49,891 bases of DNA from Candidatus Andersenbacteria bacterium RIFCSPHIGHO2_02_FULL_46_16 (GTDB taxonomy: Bacteria > Patescibacteriota > Andersenbacteria > UBA10190): assembly GCA_001817065.1 (NCBI GenBank), contig MHHQ01000007.1:1-49891 (forward strand), given 5' to 3'. Numbering within the stretch: the first letter of the stretch is position 1; each line of letters starts with the position of its first letter. Below the pieces are notes generated by a model, which saw only the letters and a list, made by a program, of their open reading frames with translations, did no database searches and was not told the DNA's origin. The position numbers and the translations under genes were made by a program. Below, piece after piece: positions 18,830 to 28,508 of the stretch.

Positions 18830-19669
18830 ATGCCTATTAAATTTTACAAATCAAATCGGGGAGCCAGAAAACAAGCATCGATCGTTGATCGAAGAGAGCT
18901 GCATAGCGGAAAGCCCTACAAACAGTTAACCAAAAGCCGGACGCGGATCAGTGGTCGTGGTCATCAGGGTAAAATTACCGTACGTCATCGCGGCGGCGGA
19001 GCAAAGAGATTGCAGCGAGTGATTGATTATGGCCAGAGCAAGCAAGGTATCGAGGCTAAAGTAGAGCACGTGGAGTATGATCCGAACCATTCGGCTTGGT
19101 TAGCCTTATTGCTTTACGCGGACGGTGAGAGACGATATGTGTTGGCTTGGGCTGGAGCAAAAAGCGATGATCGGATAATAATTCAACAAGATGCGCCGGA
19201 GAAACCGGGTAATAGATTAGTGCTGAAAAACGTCACACCGGGAGCGACGGTTTATAATGTGGAATTTCAACCAGGCAGAGGCGGAAAACTATTTCGCGCG
19301 GCTGGTGCTTATGCCACAGTCATGGACATTCAGGACAAGTTTGCTCAGTTAAAACTGCCTTCTGGCGAATCGAGACTAGTGCCGGTGGGTGCCTGGGCCA
19401 ATTTTGGTATGGTAGGTAACCCTGATCACCGCTTAGTGCGGCAAGGATCGGCCGGGAGAATGCGTCGTCGGGGACGACGACCGCAAGTAAGAGGCAAGGT
19501 GATGAATCCGGTTGATCATCCACATGGTGGTGGTGAAGGAGCGCAGCCGATCGGTTTGACGCATCCGAAAACGAAGTGGGGTAAGCCGGCGTTGGGTGTT
19601 AAGACACGTTCTCGCGGCAAATATTCCGATAAGTTTATTGTCCAACGAAGAAAAAATAAGGATAAATAG
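18830..19669 (+). CDS. rplB: 50S ribosomal protein uL2
   Basis: GRGHQGKITVRHRGGGAKRLQRVIDY...VMNPVDHPHGGGEG. Confidence 0.99.
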   Translation: MPIKFYKSNRGARKQASIVDRRELHSGKPYKQLTKSRTRISGRGHQGKITVRHRGGGAKRLQRVIDYGQSKQGIEAKVEHVEYDPNHSAWLALLLYADGERRYVLAWAGAKSDDRIIIQQDAPEKPGNRLVLKNVTPGATVYNVEFQPGRGGKLFRAAGAYATVMDIQDKFAQLKLPSGESRLVPVGAWANFGMVGNPDHRLVRQGSAGRMRRRGRRPQVRGKVMNPVDHPHGGGEGAQPIGLTHPKTKWGKPALGVKTRSRGKYSDKFIVQRRKNKDK

Positions 19670-19733
19670 TCTGCTATGAATAATAAATCAGGTTTAATAA
19701 CCAATAAAAGATGAGTAGCAAAAAATGTATTTC

Positions 19734-19762
19734 TTGACGAGAGGGTATTTATTCATTATTAT
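19734..19762 (+). promoter_or_regulatory. Internal promoter between rplB and rpsS
   Basis: TTGACG (19734-19739) - 17 nt - TATTAT (19757-19762) in an unusually long 119-bp gap. Confidence 0.6.
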
Positions 19763-19788
19763 TGAGTCTTAATTTATATTATTAAAGT

Positions 19789-20124
19789 ATGTCACGTTCG
19801 CTGAAAAAAGGTGGTCCATGGGTTGATCCAAAGCTGCTAAAGAAAGTCAAAAACTTGAGAGCAGGGGACAGAATAGTGATCAAAACATGGTCTAGGGCAT
19901 CAACTATCTATCCAGAGATGGTCGGATTTAGGTTTGGTGTTCATAACGGACGTGAGCATGTAGTAGTGGTTGTGTCTGAGGATATGGTTGGTCATAAGTT
20001 AGGAGAGTTTTCACTGACGCGTAAGTTCGTGAAGCATGGCGGTCGTATCCAGAGAGAAGCTGAGGCAGCCTTAGCTATACAAGCCAGTACTAAGGCGGAA
20101 CAGGATAAAGATAAAGAAGACTAA
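19789..20124 (+). CDS. rpsS: 30S ribosomal protein uS19
   Basis: [20 protein letters not shown]...[14 protein letters not shown]. Confidence 0.97.
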   Translation: MSRSLKKGGPWVDPKLLKKVKNLRAGDRIVIKTWSRASTIYPEMVGFRFGVHNGREHVVVVVSEDMVGHKLGEFSLTRKFVKHGGRIQREAEAALAIQASTKAEQDKDKED

Positions 20125-20693
20125 TGGAAACAACAGCACATTTAAGTAACGCGAGAATTACTCCGCGTAAAGCCCGGGCGATACGCAGTCTGATTAATGG
20201 ATTGAGCGTAGATAAGGCTTTAGCCCAGCTTAATTTTGCTGGTGGTAAAGCGGCAATGCTGACACATAAGCTGCTAAAATCTGCCATAGCCAACGCGGTC
20301 AGCAATAATGAAGTGGAAGAGGCTAATTTACGCGTGAAGTGGCTGTTAGTTAACGAGGGATTTAAATTTAAGCGGCATATACCGGTCAGCCGAGGATCAG
20401 CCCATCCTTTTGTGAAGCGGAATAGTCATTTGACGGTGGTGGTGGAAGAGATCGTGCCGACGACAAAAAAGAAAACGAAAAAGAAAGAAGAGATCAAGAC
20501 TTTGTCGATTGAAGAACTAGCTACTCGCGATAAAGAAGAAGGGATCGATCTGAAAGAAAAAGGTAAAGACAAAGACGATGGTGGGAAGACGGTTGATATA
20601 GCGAAGTCTAAACAAAATGAGGCGTATCAGATAATGAAGATGCAGCAGCAGGGTGGAGACAAGGCGAAAACGCATCGACGGAAGACTATCTAA
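20124..20693 (+). CDS. rplV: 50S ribosomal protein uL22 with long charged C-terminal extension
   Basis: ARITPRKARAIRSLINGLSVDKALAQL...; last ~75 aa Lys/Glu-rich. Confidence 0.95.
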   Translation: METTAHLSNARITPRKARAIRSLINGLSVDKALAQLNFAGGKAAMLTHKLLKSAIANAVSNNEVEEANLRVKWLLVNEGFKFKRHIPVSRGSAHPFVKRNSHLTVVVEEIVPTTKKKTKKKEEIKTLSIEELATRDKEEGIDLKEKGKDKDDGGKTVDIAKSKQNEAYQIMKMQQQGGDKAKTHRRKTI

Positions 20694-20739
20694 GCGCGGT
20701 GAAGAAATTTTTAACTTACTGATGAATAATTATTAGCAT

Positions 20740-21525
20740 ATGGGAAGAAAGACAAATCCAATTATACTGCGAGTGGGTAACGTGATACGCAGCTGGGATG
20801 GGAAATGGTTTTCCGATCGCCGCGTGAAATACCGAGCTAATCTCTTGGCTGATTTGAGTATTCGTAAGTACTTCGCAAAAACGCACCGGACGACATCGAT
20901 CTCTAGGATTGAGATAGAAAGAAACCAGCAAGAAACGGTCCTGACAATCCATACCTCGCGACCAGCGATGGTGATTGGGCGCGGCGGTACAGGAATTGAA
21001 AAGATACAAAAGGACTTACGTCGCAAGTTAAAAATACGTCGAGGAGGTCTGCGGATAAACGTGCAGGAGGTACGGAATCCAGACACAGATGCGGTGGCAG
21101 TGGCGACGCAAGTGGTTGAACAGCTGGAGCGGAGATTTCCTTTTCGTCGTGTTTTGAAGCAATCGGTGTCACGGGCTCGACAAGCCGGAGCATTGGGTGT
21201 GCGGGTGCTGGTGTCTGGACGGTTGAACGGGGCAGAGATTGCTCGTCGAGAGTGGTTGGGAGAAGGAAGCGTCCCCTTGCATACTTTTCGCGCGGACATC
21301 TCGTATGCGAATCGGGTGGCTCATACTACTTATGGCACAATTGGGGTTAAGGTATGGATAAACAGAGGCGAACTGAAGATGGGGGAGGAAGAAGAAATAG
21401 AAGTAAAAGGTGGACCAGCAAAGAAAGCTCCATATCGGACTTCCTTGGCTAAGGCAGCAAAAGCATCGGCTAAAATTAAAGCGCCAAGAGGGGACAATCA
21501 ATATGTTACTGCCAAAAAAAGTTAA
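20740..21525 (+). CDS. rpsC: 30S ribosomal protein uS3
   Basis: [13 protein letters not shown]...[16 protein letters not shown]... Confidence 0.97.
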   Translation: MGRKTNPIILRVGNVIRSWDGKWFSDRRVKYRANLLADLSIRKYFAKTHRTTSISRIEIERNQQETVLTIHTSRPAMVIGRGGTGIEKIQKDLRRKLKIRRGGLRINVQEVRNPDTDAVAVATQVVEQLERRFPFRRVLKQSVSRARQAGALGVRVLVSGRLNGAEIARREWLGEGSVPLHTFRADISYANRVAHTTYGTIGVKVWINRGELKMGEEEEIEVKGGPAKKAPYRTSLAKAAKASAKIKAPRGDNQYVTAKKS

Positions 21526-21913
21526 GCATCGCAAACAGATGAAGGGCGTTGTGAAAGGCGTGAGCACACGGGCGTCGCAGATTGATTTTGGAAAATTTGG
21601 GCTAAAGGCGATGGAAAGTCGCTGGATTACAGCGCGTCAAATCGAGGCTTCCAGACGAGCCATGACAAGATTTGTTAAAAGGTCGGGTAAAATTTGGGTT
21701 AGAATATTTCCGGATAAGCCGGTGACCAAGAAAGGTGCCGAAGTACCAATGGGAAACGGCAAAGGTTCAGTTGATCGTTTTGTGGCGGTAGTAAAACGAG
21801 GACGGATAATTTTCGAAATGGATGGAGTGACTGAAGAATTGGCCCGTGAAGCCTTACGGTTAGCGAGTCATAAATTGCCGATCAAGACGAAGTTTATTAA
21901 AAAGGAGGTCTAA
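21503..21913 (+). CDS. rplP: 50S ribosomal protein uL16
   Basis: [37 protein letters not shown] at 21503 (listed ORF start at 21410 is too early); 23-nt overlap with rpsC. Confidence 0.96.
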   Translation: MLLPKKVKHRKQMKGVVKGVSTRASQIDFGKFGLKAMESRWITARQIEASRRAMTRFVKRSGKIWVRIFPDKPVTKKGAEVPMGNGKGSVDRFVAVVKRGRIIFEMDGVTEELAREALRLASHKLPIKTKFIKKEV

Positions 21914-21915
21914 GT

Positions 21916-22116
21916 ATGATCAAGAATGCGATAAAAGAATATCGGGAATTGGATCAAGTTGGGCTGGTGGCACTGATAGCAAAGCTCAAGCAAGAATATC
22001 GTTTAGCAAAGGAGACGGTCAGATTAGGTAAGAAAAAAAATCACGCGAGCCTAAAGTTTCTAAAGCGTGATATCGCACGAGCGCAAACAGTATTAAAAAT
22101 GAAAAAAGATAAATAA
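21916..22116 (+). CDS. rpmC: 50S ribosomal protein uL29
   Basis: 66 aa; position and L29-like pattern ELDQVGLVALIAKLKQEYRLAKE...DIARAQTVLK. Confidence 0.9.
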   Translation: MIKNAIKEYRELDQVGLVALIAKLKQEYRLAKETVRLGKKKNHASLKFLKRDIARAQTVLKMKKDK

Positions 22117-22125
22117 CATGCACAT

Positions 22126-22383
22126 ATGGAAGACTTGAGAAAAAGAATTTGGCAGGGCATAGCATTGCGAAGAGCGGGAGTGATGACGGTGGTGGTTGAA
22201 GTGCAGCGTGAATGGCAGCGCAGGCCATATGATAAAAAAATAAAAAGAACCAAAAGATTTATGGTGCATGATCCTAATGACGCAGCAAAGGTTGGTGGGA
22301 GGGTTGAGTTTAGGGAATGTCGACCGATTTCAAAAAGAAAAAGGTGGATAATCGTTGAACCGAAAATAGAAAATAGAAAATAG
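22126..22383 (+). CDS. rpsQ: 30S ribosomal protein uS17
   Basis: VMTVVVEVQREWQRRPYDKKIKRTKRFMVHDPNDAAKVGGRVEFRECRPISKRKRWIIVE. Confidence 0.95.
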   Translation: MEDLRKRIWQGIALRRAGVMTVVVEVQREWQRRPYDKKIKRTKRFMVHDPNDAAKVGGRVEFRECRPISKRKRWIIVEPKIENRK

Positions 22384-22397
22384 AAAATAGAAACTAG
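22363..22397. repeat. Heptanucleotide tandem repeat (AAAATAG)x4 + AAACTAG overlapping the rpsQ stop
   Basis: aaaatag x4 at 22363-22390 then aaactag 22391-22397; rpsQ TAG is at 22381-22383. Confidence 0.95.
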
Positions 22398-22418
22398 AAA
22401 TGTAGATAATAGGAATAT

Positions 22419-22790
22419 ATGATTCATGAAAGAAGCAAATTAATAGTCTGTGATAATTCTGGGGCCAAATTGCTGCAGGTTATTCGAGTGTTGGGCGGCA
22501 CCAGGCGTCGATATGCGTATCTGGGTGACGTCGTGATCACGACAGTTAAAGTGGCAGAGCCGCGAGGACTGGTAAAGAAAAGCGAAGTGGTGCGCGCAGT
22601 CATTGTGCGTCTGCGAAAAGAACATCATCGACCAGATGGTTCCTCGATTCGTTTTGATGACAATGCGGCTGTTATTTTGGATAAGGACTCGGATAACATG
22701 GTTGGTTCACGGGTATTTGGTCCGGTGGCTCGGGAAGTTAGAAATGCGGGCTATAAAAAGATTGTGTCGTTAGCGACGGAAGTTTGGTAA
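22419..22790 (+). CDS. rplN: 50S ribosomal protein uL14
   Basis: [39 protein letters not shown]. Confidence 0.98.
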   Translation: MIHERSKLIVCDNSGAKLLQVIRVLGGTRRRYAYLGDVVITTVKVAEPRGLVKKSEVVRAVIVRLRKEHHRPDGSSIRFDDNAAVILDKDSDNMVGSRVFGPVAREVRNAGYKKIVSLATEVW

Positions 22791-22815
22791 CCGGTTATAT
22801 AAGAATAATTTCAAT

Positions 22816-23142
22816 ATGAATAAGAAAGTAAAACAGAAATTGCGAAAGGGAGACATGGTACGGATTTTGACTGGCAAAGACCGTGGAAAGACTGGTAAGA
22901 TCATGGCTGTTTTGGCGGCTGATAATCGTGTGTTAGTGGAAGCAGTCAATATGGTGAAGAAACATGTTCGACCCAAGCGGGCTGGTGAAAAAGGCCAGCG
23001 AGTGTCTGTGGCAGCGCCAATAGACGTATCGAATGTGCAAATAGTTTGCCCAGCGTGTAAAAAGTCTACCCGAGTAGTAATTGTTCGGGAGGGGGACGAG
23101 AAAAGGAGAACATGCCGGCACTGCAAGGGTTCGATTGATTAA
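22816..23142 (+). CDS. rplX: 50S ribosomal protein uL24
   Basis: LRKGDMVRILTGKDRGKTGKIMAV... Confidence 0.96.
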   Translation: MNKKVKQKLRKGDMVRILTGKDRGKTGKIMAVLAADNRVLVEAVNMVKKHVRPKRAGEKGQRVSVAAPIDVSNVQIVCPACKKSTRVVIVREGDEKRRTCRHCKGSID

Positions 23143-23165
23143 ATCAATATTATTTTATTAGGAAG

Positions 23166-23723
23166 ATGAAGAAGGTAAAGAAAAACACAATGACGCGAGA
23201 AAAGAAGCTTATGGAAGAGTTGAAGATTGATAATGTGCACGCCGTGCCGGTGATAAAAACGGTGGCTGTTAATTGTGGGGTAGGCAAGCAACGCGACGAT
23301 AAGGTGTTTATTGAAGCTGTTAAGAATGATTTGGCTAGGATTACAGGCCAGAAGCCGCAGGAAAGAAAGGCCCGCAAGGCAGTGGCCGGATTTAATGTCA
23401 GGCAGGGCAATCTAGTGGGCTTGCGCGTAACGCTGCGAGGACAGCGCATGAGAGATTTTATCGAAAAATTCGTGAATGTGACACTGCCAAGGGTGAGAGA
23501 TTTTCGCGGAGTGTTACTAAAATCTTTTGATCGCAATGGCAATTTAAATATTGGATTACCCGAGCAATTGGCTTTTCCAGAGATAAATGCAGAAAAAACG
23601 GATGTTATTTTTGGGGTGCAAGTGACGTTTGTGACAACAGCAAAAAACCAAGACCAAGCCTTAGCCTTGTTTAAGTCGCATGGTTTTGTGTTCCGGGATG
23701 ACTCAGCTGATGATTTGACTTAA
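23166..23723 (+). CDS. rplE: 50S ribosomal protein uL5
   Basis: VAVNCGVGKQRDDK...GLRVTLRGQRMRDFIEKFVNVTLPRVRDFRG. Confidence 0.95.
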   Translation: MKKVKKNTMTREKKLMEELKIDNVHAVPVIKTVAVNCGVGKQRDDKVFIEAVKNDLARITGQKPQERKARKAVAGFNVRQGNLVGLRVTLRGQRMRDFIEKFVNVTLPRVRDFRGVLLKSFDRNGNLNIGLPEQLAFPEINAEKTDVIFGVQVTFVTTAKNQDQALALFKSHGFVFRDDSADDLT

Positions 23724-23759
23724 TGTTTTTTTTGTTAGATATTAAGGACTTATTTACCT

Positions 23760-23945
23760 ATGGCAAAATTATCGCAAATTGTGAAGAGCCGGCGATTGCC
23801 AAAGTGGCGGACACGAATGGTGCGTCGTTGCGCCGAGTGCGGCCGGGGAAGAGGCTTCATGCGAGATTTCGGCTTATGCCGCATCTGTTTTCGAGAACAT
23901 GCCGAGAATGGTGAAATACCTGGGATAAGAAAGTCATCGTGGTAA
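23760..23945 (+). CDS. rpsN: 30S ribosomal protein uS14, zinc-binding type
   Basis: RCAECGRGRGFMRDFGLCRICFREHA (CxxC...CxxC). Confidence 0.95.
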   Translation: MAKLSQIVKSRRLPKWRTRMVRRCAECGRGRGFMRDFGLCRICFREHAENGEIPGIRKSSW

Positions 23946-23996
23946 TTAAGTAGCGAAGATAAATTTAAGTAAATTACAAGACAGCTGACAAATATT

Positions 23997-24389
23997 ATGG
24001 ATACAGTAGGCAACATGTTAACATCGATTGTGAATGCCCAGCGGATTGGCAAGGAACGGGTGGTTGTGCCGTATTCAAAATTTACTTATGAGCTGGCCAA
24101 GATGCTACAAGAAGAAGGGTTAGTGGCTAAGTGTCGAGTGCAGGCCAATCCCAAAAAATCATTGATTATAAAATTGGTGTACGAAAACGGCGAGCCAATA
24201 ATCAAGCGGGTAAAGCGAGTCAGTAAACTAGGCAGCAGAAAATATGTTAGCCGACAAGAGCTGCCCTTTACTGGTAATAAGCCGGGGATCCTAATAATTT
24301 CTACTTCGCATGGTTTGATGAACCAGAATAAAGCGAGAAAACAAAAGTTGGGCGGAGAATTAATTGGCGAGATTTGGTGTAATAATTAA
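23997..24389 (+). CDS. rpsH: 30S ribosomal protein uS8
   Basis: MDTVGNMLTSIVNAQRIGKERVVVPYSKF...GILIISTSHGLMNQNKARKQKLGGELIGEIW. Confidence 0.96.
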   Translation: MDTVGNMLTSIVNAQRIGKERVVVPYSKFTYELAKMLQEEGLVAKCRVQANPKKSLIIKLVYENGEPIIKRVKRVSKLGSRKYVSRQELPFTGNKPGILIISTSHGLMNQNKARKQKLGGELIGEIWCNN

Positions 24390-24397
24390 TCACTAAT

Positions 24398-24940
24398 ATG
24401 TCTAGGATAGGGAAAAAACCAATTATTGTGCCGCAAGGCGTAGAGGTAAAAATAGAAGGTTTAAATGTGACGGCCAAGGGTCCTAAGGGTGAAATGTCGT
24501 TTAAGACTCATCCGTTTATTGGGGTTGAACTAAACGATGGAGTAGTGACCTGTGTCGTTAAGAAGAAAAGCAAAATGACACCAGCTTTATGGGGTACAAA
24601 CAGGGCGCGGATTGCCAATCTTGTAAAAGGGGTGAGTGAAGGATTTATAAAAGAATTGGAATTACAAGGCGTGGGTTACAAATCCAGCATTAAAGGGAAA
24701 GACTTGGAGCTGTTAGTAGGATATTCGCATCCGGTATTGATTGCTGCGCCGCCAGGGATTACGTTGTCAGTCGATAAGGAATTCATAAAGATCGAAGGGG
24801 CAGACGCAGTATTGGTGGGACAGGTGGCAGCTGATATAAGAAAAGTTAGAAAACCGGAACCATACAAAGGGAAGGGAATCCGTTATAAGGGTGAACATGT
24901 GAGAAGAAAAGAAGGTAAAGTTGTTGGTGTAGCTGAATAA
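24398..24940 (+). CDS. rplF: 50S ribosomal protein uL6
   Basis: MSRIGKKPIIVPQGVEVKIEGLNVTAKGPKGEM...EPYKGKGIRYKGEHVRRKEGK. Confidence 0.98.
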   Translation: MSRIGKKPIIVPQGVEVKIEGLNVTAKGPKGEMSFKTHPFIGVELNDGVVTCVVKKKSKMTPALWGTNRARIANLVKGVSEGFIKELELQGVGYKSSIKGKDLELLVGYSHPVLIAAPPGITLSVDKEFIKIEGADAVLVGQVAADIRKVRKPEPYKGKGIRYKGEHVRRKEGKVVGVAE

Positions 24941-24942
24941 TT

Positions 24943-25296
24943 ATGAGTGATTTACATAAAAGAAGTACTAGGCAGGACCGAAAACGACGGATCAGGTCAA
25001 AAATGGTCGGGACTTTAGAGAGGCCAAGAGCCAGTGTTTTTCGCAGTAATCGTGGTATTACAGTGCAGCTGATTGATGATGAGAACGGGTGGACATTAGT
25101 GGCGGTAGATGCACGCAAGGTGAAGAAGAAAGGGTTGAGTAAAGGAGAGTTGGCTGAAGCGATCGGTCAGCAAGTGGCTAAAGAGGCAATTGAAAAGAAG
25201 ATTGGTAAAATAGTTTTCGATCGCGGCGGCTATAAATATCATGGCCGGGTAAAGATAGTAGCTGAGGCAATTAGATCGGGTGGTTTAGACTTCTAA
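24943..25296 (+). CDS. rplR: 50S ribosomal protein uL18
   Basis: RPRASVFRSNRGITVQLIDDENGWTL...FDRGGYKYHGRVKIVAEAIRSGGLDF. Confidence 0.97.
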   Translation: MSDLHKRSTRQDRKRRIRSKMVGTLERPRASVFRSNRGITVQLIDDENGWTLVAVDARKVKKKGLSKGELAEAIGQQVAKEAIEKKIGKIVFDRGGYKYHGRVKIVAEAIRSGGLDF

Positions 25297-25310
25297 ATTA
25301 TTAAGCGGGT

Positions 25311-25907
25311 ATGGAAAATAAAGTTCAAGATAATAGAAGGCCAGGTCAAGGAAGAGGGCAGGGCCGGGATGGGCGCCGTGGTGGGCAAGATAATCGGGTG
25401 CGACGCACATTTGGACCAGGTGAAGGCCAACAGCAATATGACTACGAGGTTTTGGATGTGGCACGAGTCGTGCGAGTGGTCAAAGGTGGTCGCCGTTTTA
25501 GTTTTCGAGCCAGTGTGGTGGTCGGGGATCGAGCGGGGTTGGTGGGGCTTGGTATGGGCAAAAGCCGAGACGTACAAAATGCTATTGAGAAAGCTTATGG
25601 CAACGGGGCGAAGAATATGCAGAAGGTGTTATTGCAAGGCAAAACTATTGTTCATGAAGTTCGAGCTAAATTTAATGGTTCAGAGGTGATGTTAAAACCA
25701 GCTCGACCCGGTACGGGAGTAATAGCGGGAGGCACTGTTCGATTGATGGCTGACTTGTCCGGTATTCATGATTTGGTCTCCAAACGCTTGGGTTCTGCCA
25801 ACAAGGTAAATACGGCTAGAGCAACATTGCAGGCTATGTCTAATTTGCAGAATACGCCAGCAAGAATTCACAGACGCGAAACAGCTAAAGAGGCGGACGC
25901 TAAATAG
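25311..25907 (+). CDS. rpsE: 30S ribosomal protein uS5 with Arg/Gly/Gln-rich N-terminal extension
   Basis: VVKGGRRFSFRASVVVGDRAGLVGLGMGKSRDVQNAIEKA core. Confidence 0.97.
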   Translation: MENKVQDNRRPGQGRGQGRDGRRGGQDNRVRRTFGPGEGQQQYDYEVLDVARVVRVVKGGRRFSFRASVVVGDRAGLVGLGMGKSRDVQNAIEKAYGNGAKNMQKVLLQGKTIVHEVRAKFNGSEVMLKPARPGTGVIAGGTVRLMADLSGIHDLVSKRLGSANKVNTARATLQAMSNLQNTPARIHRRETAKEADAK

Positions 25908-25921
25908 GTAAATGCAATAGT

Positions 25922-26380
25922 ATGAAAATGGGATTACATAAGTTAACTATGATTAAGAAAACCAAGAAACGGCGGGGGAGAGGTATTGGCGGACGAGGGG
26001 CAAAGTCAGGCCGTGGGATGAAAGGACAGAAATCAAGAGCTGGCTATTCACGACGGGCTGGTTTTGAAGGCGGTCAGACGCCACTATATCAGCGGGTTCC
26101 CAAGAAGCGCGGATCGAAAGCCAGGACATTTAAGTTAATGGTCAAGAACCAGGAAGTCATGACGAGCAGTTTGAATGAGTTTAGTAGTGGAAGCATAGTT
26201 GGTTTAGGGGCATTACGAAAAGCTGGTCTGATTATTGAAAGGGGTCAGCACAGACCGGTAAAACTGGTTAAAGCAGGATCAATAAAGAATAAATTAACGG
26301 TTAGAGTACATGCGGCATCAAAGCAAGCAATTAAACTCGTCGAAGCGGCCGGTGGTAAAGTGGAGTTGATTAGTCGATGA
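25922..26380 (+). CDS. rplO: 50S ribosomal protein uL15
   Basis: RRGRGIGGRGAKSGRGMKGQKSRAGYSRRAGFEGGQTPLYQRVPKKRG. No rpmD (uL30) between rpsE and rplO. Confidence 0.97.
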   Translation: MKMGLHKLTMIKKTKKRRGRGIGGRGAKSGRGMKGQKSRAGYSRRAGFEGGQTPLYQRVPKKRGSKARTFKLMVKNQEVMTSSLNEFSSGSIVGLGALRKAGLIIERGQHRPVKLVKAGSIKNKLTVRVHAASKQAIKLVEAAGGKVELISR

Positions 26381-26471
26381 GACGAGGGAGTGGTTGGGCA
26401 CAGGTTGAGGGCGGACAGAAGCAAGATGAGGTTGAAAGGATGCAGCCGATGCCGATAAACTGAGGATAAAT

Positions 26472-27767
26472 ATGTTCAATTGGAAAAAAATATTGCAGGT
26501 GTGGAGGGTGCCGGAACTAAGGAAGAAATTATTGGCCGTTTTAGGTTTACTGATTGTTTTTAGGGTGTCGGCGATAATTCCTTTACCAGGAGTACCGCGG
26601 GAGAGCCTGGAAGCCATGTTTGGCGGTAACCAATTGTTTGGTTTACTGGATATATTCTCTGGCGGAGGATTGTCTAACTTATCCATTGTGATGTTAGGAG
26701 TTGGTCCTTACATCACTGCTTCAATCGTTATGCAGTTGCTGACGATGATCGTGCCAAGACTGGAAGAAATGGCTAAAGAAGAGGGGGATGCGGGACGACG
26801 AAGAATTAACCAATGGACCAGATTTTTAACGGTACCGCTGGCGGGCATGCAAGCGTTTGGTTTTATAAATATACTGATCCGGCAGGGAGTCGCGGGCGGA
26901 GCTGGTTTTAGTTTTTCCCCCTGGGAAATGACGGTGGCAGTATTGACAGTTATTTTTGGTACGGTCTTTTTGATGTGGCTGGGCGAGCTCATAACCGAGC
27001 AAGGGGTGGGTAATGGTATCTCGCTGATCATCTTTGTTGGTATTATAGCGCGATTACCGGTAGTAACTGCCCAAGCGCTAGCAACATTTACGCCCGATAT
27101 GTTATTAACATATGGATCGTTTTTAATTGTGTCACTGGTGGTGATAGCGGGAGTGGTAGTTATTACGGAAGGACAGCGAGCAATTCCAGTCAGTTATGCG
27201 AAACGGATTAGAGGGTCGCGAGTCTTCGGCGGAGCATCAACGCATTTGCCGCTGCGGGTCAATCAGGCAGGAGTGATACCAATTATTTTTGCTTTGTCGA
27301 TCATGCTGTTTCCTGGGGTGATTGCGAATTTTCTGGTCGGTGTCAATAACCAAGCAGTGGCCCGAAGCGCATCATGGGTAGTGAATCTTTTTCAGGATCA
27401 ATGGTTTTACGGCATAACTTACTTTGTTTTGGTGGTTGTCTTTACGTATTTTTATACTTCGGTGACGTTTGACCCGAATAATATTGCCGAGAATCTGCAA
27501 AAGCAGGGGGGGTTTGTGCCGGGTATACGGCCGGGCAGGAGAACAGCAAATTTCTTGAAGTACGTTATTAACCGCATAACATTAACCGGTGCTATCTTCT
27601 TAGGATTAATTGCCGTATTGCCTTTAGTGACACAGGGATTGTTGGGAGTGGCTACATTAACGATAGGTGGAACGGCATTACTGATAGTTGTTTCGGTGGT
27701 TTTGGAAACGATGAAACAACTGGAAAGCCAATTGACTATGCGGGAATACGAAGGGTTTCTCTCCTAA
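26472..27767 (+). CDS. secY: Preprotein translocase subunit SecY
   Basis: ITASIVMQLLTMIVPRLEEMAKEEGDAGRRRINQWTRFLT...; 431 aa. Confidence 0.98.
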   Translation: MFNWKKILQVWRVPELRKKLLAVLGLLIVFRVSAIIPLPGVPRESLEAMFGGNQLFGLLDIFSGGGLSNLSIVMLGVGPYITASIVMQLLTMIVPRLEEMAKEEGDAGRRRINQWTRFLTVPLAGMQAFGFINILIRQGVAGGAGFSFSPWEMTVAVLTVIFGTVFLMWLGELITEQGVGNGISLIIFVGIIARLPVVTAQALATFTPDMLLTYGSFLIVSLVVIAGVVVITEGQRAIPVSYAKRIRGSRVFGGASTHLPLRVNQAGVIPIIFALSIMLFPGVIANFLVGVNNQAVARSASWVVNLFQDQWFYGITYFVLVVVFTYFYTSVTFDPNNIAENLQKQGGFVPGIRPGRRTANFLKYVINRITLTGAIFLGLIAVLPLVTQGLLGVATLTIGGTALLIVVSVVLETMKQLESQLTMREYEGFLS

Positions 27768-27794
27768 AATCCAAATGACAAAATCCAAATGACT
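27764..27794. repeat. Dispersed TAAAATCCAAATGAC repeat between secY stop and adk start
   Basis: taaaatccaaatgacaaaatccaaatgac: two consecutive copies spanning secY TAA and adk ATG. Confidence 0.85.
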
Positions 27795-28475
27795 AATAAT
27801 TTGGACAAGCTGCCGAAAGTAATCTATCTAATGGGACCGCCGGGAGGGGGCAAGGGAACACAGGCGCAGTTGCTGGCGGATAAGATCGGTTATAGCCGGT
27901 TTAGTACAGGAGATGCTTTTCGTAGGACAGCCAGACAGGAGACAGACTTGGGCAGACGCGTGAAAGAGATGATTGATAATGGCTTTTTGTGCCCGCCAGA
28001 CATGGCAGCAGAAATTGTCATAATGGCGATTAAAAAACAGATTGAGGCAGGAGAAGGTTTGATATTTGATGGGACACCAAGGACGGTTGAGGAAAGCAAA
28101 ATAGTCGATGCTTTTTTTGCGGAACAAGGGTATGGCAAACCGTTGATAATTTATTTGGCTGTTGACAAGGAGGAGATGATAAAGCGCAATAGTATTCGCA
28201 AATTTTGTTTAGGCATAGCAGGTGATTTTCCGGTGATGACAGATCAGGACAGAGAGCGGTGCGAGAAAGCAGGAGGGAAAATTGGTACTAGGCTGGATGA
28301 TGATCCGACAAAGTTTGCCACTCGATGGGATGAGTTTATGACCAGGACTTATCCGGTAGTGGAAGGGTATCGCGAGCAAGGAATAGTGCATGAAGTTGAT
28401 GGTATGCCAAGTGTCGAGGAAGTACATGATAGTGTGATGGAAGTGATAAACGGGTATCAACAAAAAGAAGAGTAA
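27789..28475 (+). CDS. adk: Adenylate kinase
   Basis: VIYLMGPPGGGKGTQAQLLADKIGYSRFSTGDAFR...; 228 aa. Confidence 0.93.
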   Translation: MTNNLDKLPKVIYLMGPPGGGKGTQAQLLADKIGYSRFSTGDAFRRTARQETDLGRRVKEMIDNGFLCPPDMAAEIVIMAIKKQIEAGEGLIFDGTPRTVEESKIVDAFFAEQGYGKPLIIYLAVDKEEMIKRNSIRKFCLGIAGDFPVMTDQDRERCEKAGGKIGTRLDDDPTKFATRWDEFMTRTYPVVEGYREQGIVHEVDGMPSVEEVHDSVMEVINGYQQKEE

Positions 28476-28508
28476 GTTTTGTCGGTTGGTGTAAACGAAA
28501 GCAGCAAC

